Assembly: GCA_017533545.1 (NCBI GenBank)
Contig: JAFXHW010000149.1
Span: 1 to 8,145 of the forward strand
DNA: 8,145 bases
Direction of reading: 5' to 3'
Origin: Clostridia bacterium
GTDB lineage: Bacteria > Bacillota_A > Clostridia > Oscillospirales > CAG-272
Position 1 is the stretch's first letter. Each line of letters starts with the position of its first letter. Positions 6,138-8,145 of the stretch are shown one piece after another. Position numbers and translations under genes: made by a program. The notes under the pieces were generated by a model. The model was not told the origin of the DNA. It was given only the letters and a program-made list of their open reading frames with translations, and ran no database searches.

Positions 6138-6848
6138 ATGAATGACGAAATCATCAGATCGCCCGAGTGGTTGTCGCGCGAAGCGACGCTGATCGGTGAC
6201 GACGCCGTTGAAAAGCTGAAAAAGGCGCGCATACTGCTTTTCGGATGCGGCGGAGTTGGGTCATATACCGCCGAAGCGCTTATTCGAAGCGGAGTGGGAT
6301 ACATTTCAGTTGTTGATTTTGACACGGTATCAAAAAGCAACATCAACAGACAGATAATCGCCACCCATAAAACCGTCGGTATGAGCAAGGTTTTACTTAT
6401 GCGTGAGCGCGCGCTTGACATCAATCCCGATATTTCTTTCAATGCACTTTCCCTTTTTGTCAATGCGGAAAACGCATCCGAAATAATCGAAAGTGAGCAT
6501 CCCGACTACGTTATCGATGCTATTGACAATGTCAGCGCAAAAATTGCTATCGCCGAATACTGTTATAAAAACGGAATCCCGATTATTGCTTCGATGGGCA
6601 CGGGCAACAAGCTTGACCAAAGCCGATTCCGCATCACCGACATCAAAAAGACCGAGGTTTGTCCTCTTGCAAAGGTCATGAGGCGTGAGCTTCGTTTGCG
6701 GGGCATATCAAATATCGAAGTTTTATGGAGCGATGAGCAGCCCCTAAAAAACGGTGAGCGCACTCCGGCATCGATATCATTCGTGCCTTCCGCTGCAGGA
6801 CTTATGATCGCCGGTCACGTTATTAAAAGAATCTGCAATCTACCGTAA
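6138..6848 (+). CDS. tcdA: tRNA threonylcarbamoyladenosine dehydratase TcdA (ThiF/E1-like)
   Basis: This 236-residue member of the ThiF/MoeB/E1 superfamily is of the TcdA (CsdL/YgdL) type. TcdA uses ATP to activate the threonyl carboxylate of t6A37 in ANN-decoding tRNAs and closes it into cyclic t6A (ct6A). Visible signatures are the N-terminal REATLIGDDAVEKL typical of the family and the nucleotide-binding GCGGVGS (36-42). Asp60 and Asp62 (VVDFD), the SNINRQI segment (67-73) with the conserved Arg71, SK (83-84), and DAID (127-130) are also present. The region TDIKKTEVCPLAKVMRREL (167-185) replaces the zinc-Cys motifs seen in ThiF/MoeB, and this supports TcdA over those relatives. It is slightly shorter than the E. 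coli protein (268 residues). It follows the methyltransferase after 5 bp. Confidence 0.9.
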   Translation: MNDEIIRSPEWLSREATLIGDDAVEKLKKARILLFGCGGVGSYTAEALIRSGVGYISVVDFDTVSKSNINRQIIATHKTVGMSKVLLMRERALDINPDISFNALSLFVNAENASEIIESEHPDYVIDAIDNVSAKIAIAEYCYKNGIPIIASMGTGNKLDQSRFRITDIKKTEVCPLAKVMRRELRLRGISNIEVLWSDEQPLKNGERTPASISFVPSAAGLMIAGHVIKRICNLP

Positions 6849-6875
6849 ACTTTTACTATATCAAGGAGACTTGCT

Positions 6876-8145
6876 ATGCATTATTTGCCGGTACTAAAAG
6901 ATATCCGATATATGGCAACTCTTGAGGGCGATTTTAACCGTCCGTGCGGCCCCGTTGAAGTTCGCGACGGCAAGTTTTTCTTTGCCGGTGACGGCATTGA
7001 ATGGTCGAGCATCGTTACCGAGCACAAAAGCGGTGTTAAAAAGAGAGTTGACACTATAAAAAACACATCAGACAGAGTTATTGACATCCGCAATATGCTT
7101 TCGAAATTCATTTTTGAAGGCGGCGAATATGAGGTCTACACTCAATACAATGAGTGGTGCGGCGAAGGATACGGTAAGTGGCAGGAGCTTGTTACTGAAA
7201 TTTCCGCTGAGGGCGAAAGCTGCCGCTCAATCACCGGCGCATCGCCCTTTGTTGCCGTATACAGCAACCAAAGCCAGCGCGGTATGGTATTTCACATCCT
7301 TTGCGACGGACTTTGGATGTTCAAAGTTAAAAGATTCTATCTGGCGGGAGTAAATAAGACCGTAGAAGTTGAGCTTGGACTTTTGGGCCGTTCTCTCAAC
7401 TACCATCTCATGCCGGATGAAGAGTTTACTCTTCCCACTATCCTCTTTTACGAATTCAAAAACAAAGCGGATATGGATGCGTACAAGCTTCACAGATATG
7501 CAAATGACGTCTATCCCGCCAAGAGCATACCCGTAATGTACAACTCCTGGCTGAGCAAGTTTGACAACATCAGCCCCGAGATCCTCTCTGTCCAGCTTGA
7601 AAAGGCCAAAGAGATCGGCGCCGAATACTTTATTATCGATGCCGGTTGGTTCGGCCCTCCCGGTGAATGGGGCGACGCAGTAGGCGATTGGGAGGAATGC
7701 ACTCACGCATCAATGGGCGGACGCATGAAAGAGTTTGCCGATTCGGTCAGAGCATCAGGTCTTAAATTCGGACTTTGGTTTGAGCCCGAGCGCGCCGGTG
7801 CTGCAGCAAAAGGTCTTCGTGAGCATCCCGAATACTACTTATACGAAAACGGATGGCATTTTTTGAATTTTGCCGTCGATGAAGCGTGTGACTACATCTA
7901 CGAAAAGGTGGCATCAAATATTCGAAATTACGGAATTGAGTTCATAAAATTCGATTTCAATGCCGAGCTGACCTTTGACCGAACCTCCACTGCTTTTGTA
8001 AATTATTTCAAGGGATACCGCAAGTTCCTTATGCGGCTTCGCGAAGAATTCCCCGATCTCTACCTTGAATGCTGTGCAGGAGGAGGCACGAGAATGTGTT
8101 TTGCAAACCTAAACGGATTCGATTCATTCTGGATGAGCGACAACC
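6876..8145 (+). CDS. Alpha-galactosidase, glycoside hydrolase family 36-type, 3' truncated by window end
   Basis: The frame stays open from this ATG to the window end, giving 423 complete codons. AAGGAG (6863-6868) lies 7 nt upstream of the ATG. There is no signal peptide, so the enzyme is probably cytoplasmic and acts on imported galacto-oligosaccharides such as melibiose or raffinose. Residues 1 to about 210 look like the N-terminal beta-sandwich domain. The barrel begins near VMYNSW (220-225). Motifs in order are IDAGWFG (254-260), GLWFEPERA (299-307), KFDFN (358-362) with the retaining nucleophile Asp360, ECCAGGGTR (398-406), and FWMSDN (418-423) with the acid/base Asp422. The 62-residue spacing of the two catalytic Asp residues fits GH36. 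The catalytic set is therefore complete, and only the rest of the barrel and the C-terminal domain are missing. The ECCAGGG motif differs from the more usual SCSGGG form. Its short N-terminal part suggests a compact enzyme rather than the 700-residue type, but this is uncertain. Confidence 0.9.
   Translation, partial: MHYLPVLKDIRYMATLEGDFNRPCGPVEVRDGKFFFAGDGIEWSSIVTEHKSGVKKRVDTIKNTSDRVIDIRNMLSKFIFEGGEYEVYTQYNEWCGEGYGKWQELVTEISAEGESCRSITGASPFVAVYSNQSQRGMVFHILCDGLWMFKVKRFYLAGVNKTVEVELGLLGRSLNYHLMPDEEFTLPTILFYEFKNKADMDAYKLHRYANDVYPAKSIPVMYNSWLSKFDNISPEILSVQLEKAKEIGAEYFIIDAGWFGPPGEWGDAVGDWEECTHASMGGRMKEFADSVRASGLKFGLWFEPERAGAAAKGLREHPEYYLYENGWHFLNFAVDEACDYIYEKVASNIRNYGIEFIKFDFNAELTFDRTSTAFVNYFKGYRKFLMRLREEFPDLYLECCAGGGTRMCFANLNGFDSFWMSDN

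Noticed and set aside
7227..7706. A 159-residue minus-strand open frame within the alpha-galactosidase gene.
   Set aside because: It is a shadow of a well-supported GH36 coding sequence and shows no family signature.
1..8145. CRISPR arrays, insertion sequences, phage genes, tRNA or rRNA genes.
   Set aside because: No repeat-spacer array, transposase, terminal inverted repeats or RNA gene signature was seen on either strand.

Overview
The window looks like a piece of chromosome from a Clostridia-type Firmicute, probably an uncultured gut relative of the Oscillospiraceae/Lachnospiraceae. Supporting signs are the strong AGGAG-type ribosome binding sites, the sigma-A promoters, the lipobox lipoproteins, an MnmM (YtqB)-type methyltransferase and a meso-diaminopimelate dehydrogenase. 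The base composition is moderate. The taxonomic placement is inference, because there is no rRNA or other marker gene here.

The left half (about 60-3528, minus strand) holds two tandem paralogous genes. Each encodes a secreted lipoprotein of about 570 residues that ends in an endonuclease/exonuclease/phosphatase (EEP) domain with the expected catalytic residues. They are read right to left from one promoter (3568-3596), with only 37 bp between them, and that gap contains a 12-bp tandem repeat. The leftmost bases (1-29) form a perfect hairpin plus T-run, which is a terminator for a plus-strand transcript entering from outside the window and possibly a bidirectional one. The two paralogs are mosaic: a stretch of about 350 bp covering their first N-terminal module is nearly identical, while the signal peptides before it and everything after it are well diverged.

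The right half (3699 to the end, plus strand) is a compact run of five genes behind a good extended -10 promoter (3638-3666), divergent from the lipoprotein promoter. In order they are mnmM (tRNA wobble-uridine methyltransferase), ddh (meso-diaminopimelate dehydrogenase), an unassigned class I SAM methyltransferase, tcdA (tRNA ct6A37 cyclase/dehydratase), and the first 423 codons of a GH36-type alpha-galactosidase that runs off the window edge. Gaps are 5-27 bp and each gene has its own ribosome binding site, so this is probably one operon.

Functionally, mnmM and tcdA modify positions 34 and 37 of the anticodon loop and share tRNA-Lys(UUU) as a substrate, while Ddh makes meso-diaminopimelate, the precursor of lysine and a peptidoglycan component. 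The alpha-galactosidase adds a sugar-degradation function. The most unusual content is the pair of EEP lipoproteins. Their N-terminal modules resemble, in pattern, the small alpha/beta domains that precede catalytic domains in GH20 and GH67 glycosidases, and here they are joined to a phosphodiesterase/nuclease-type domain.
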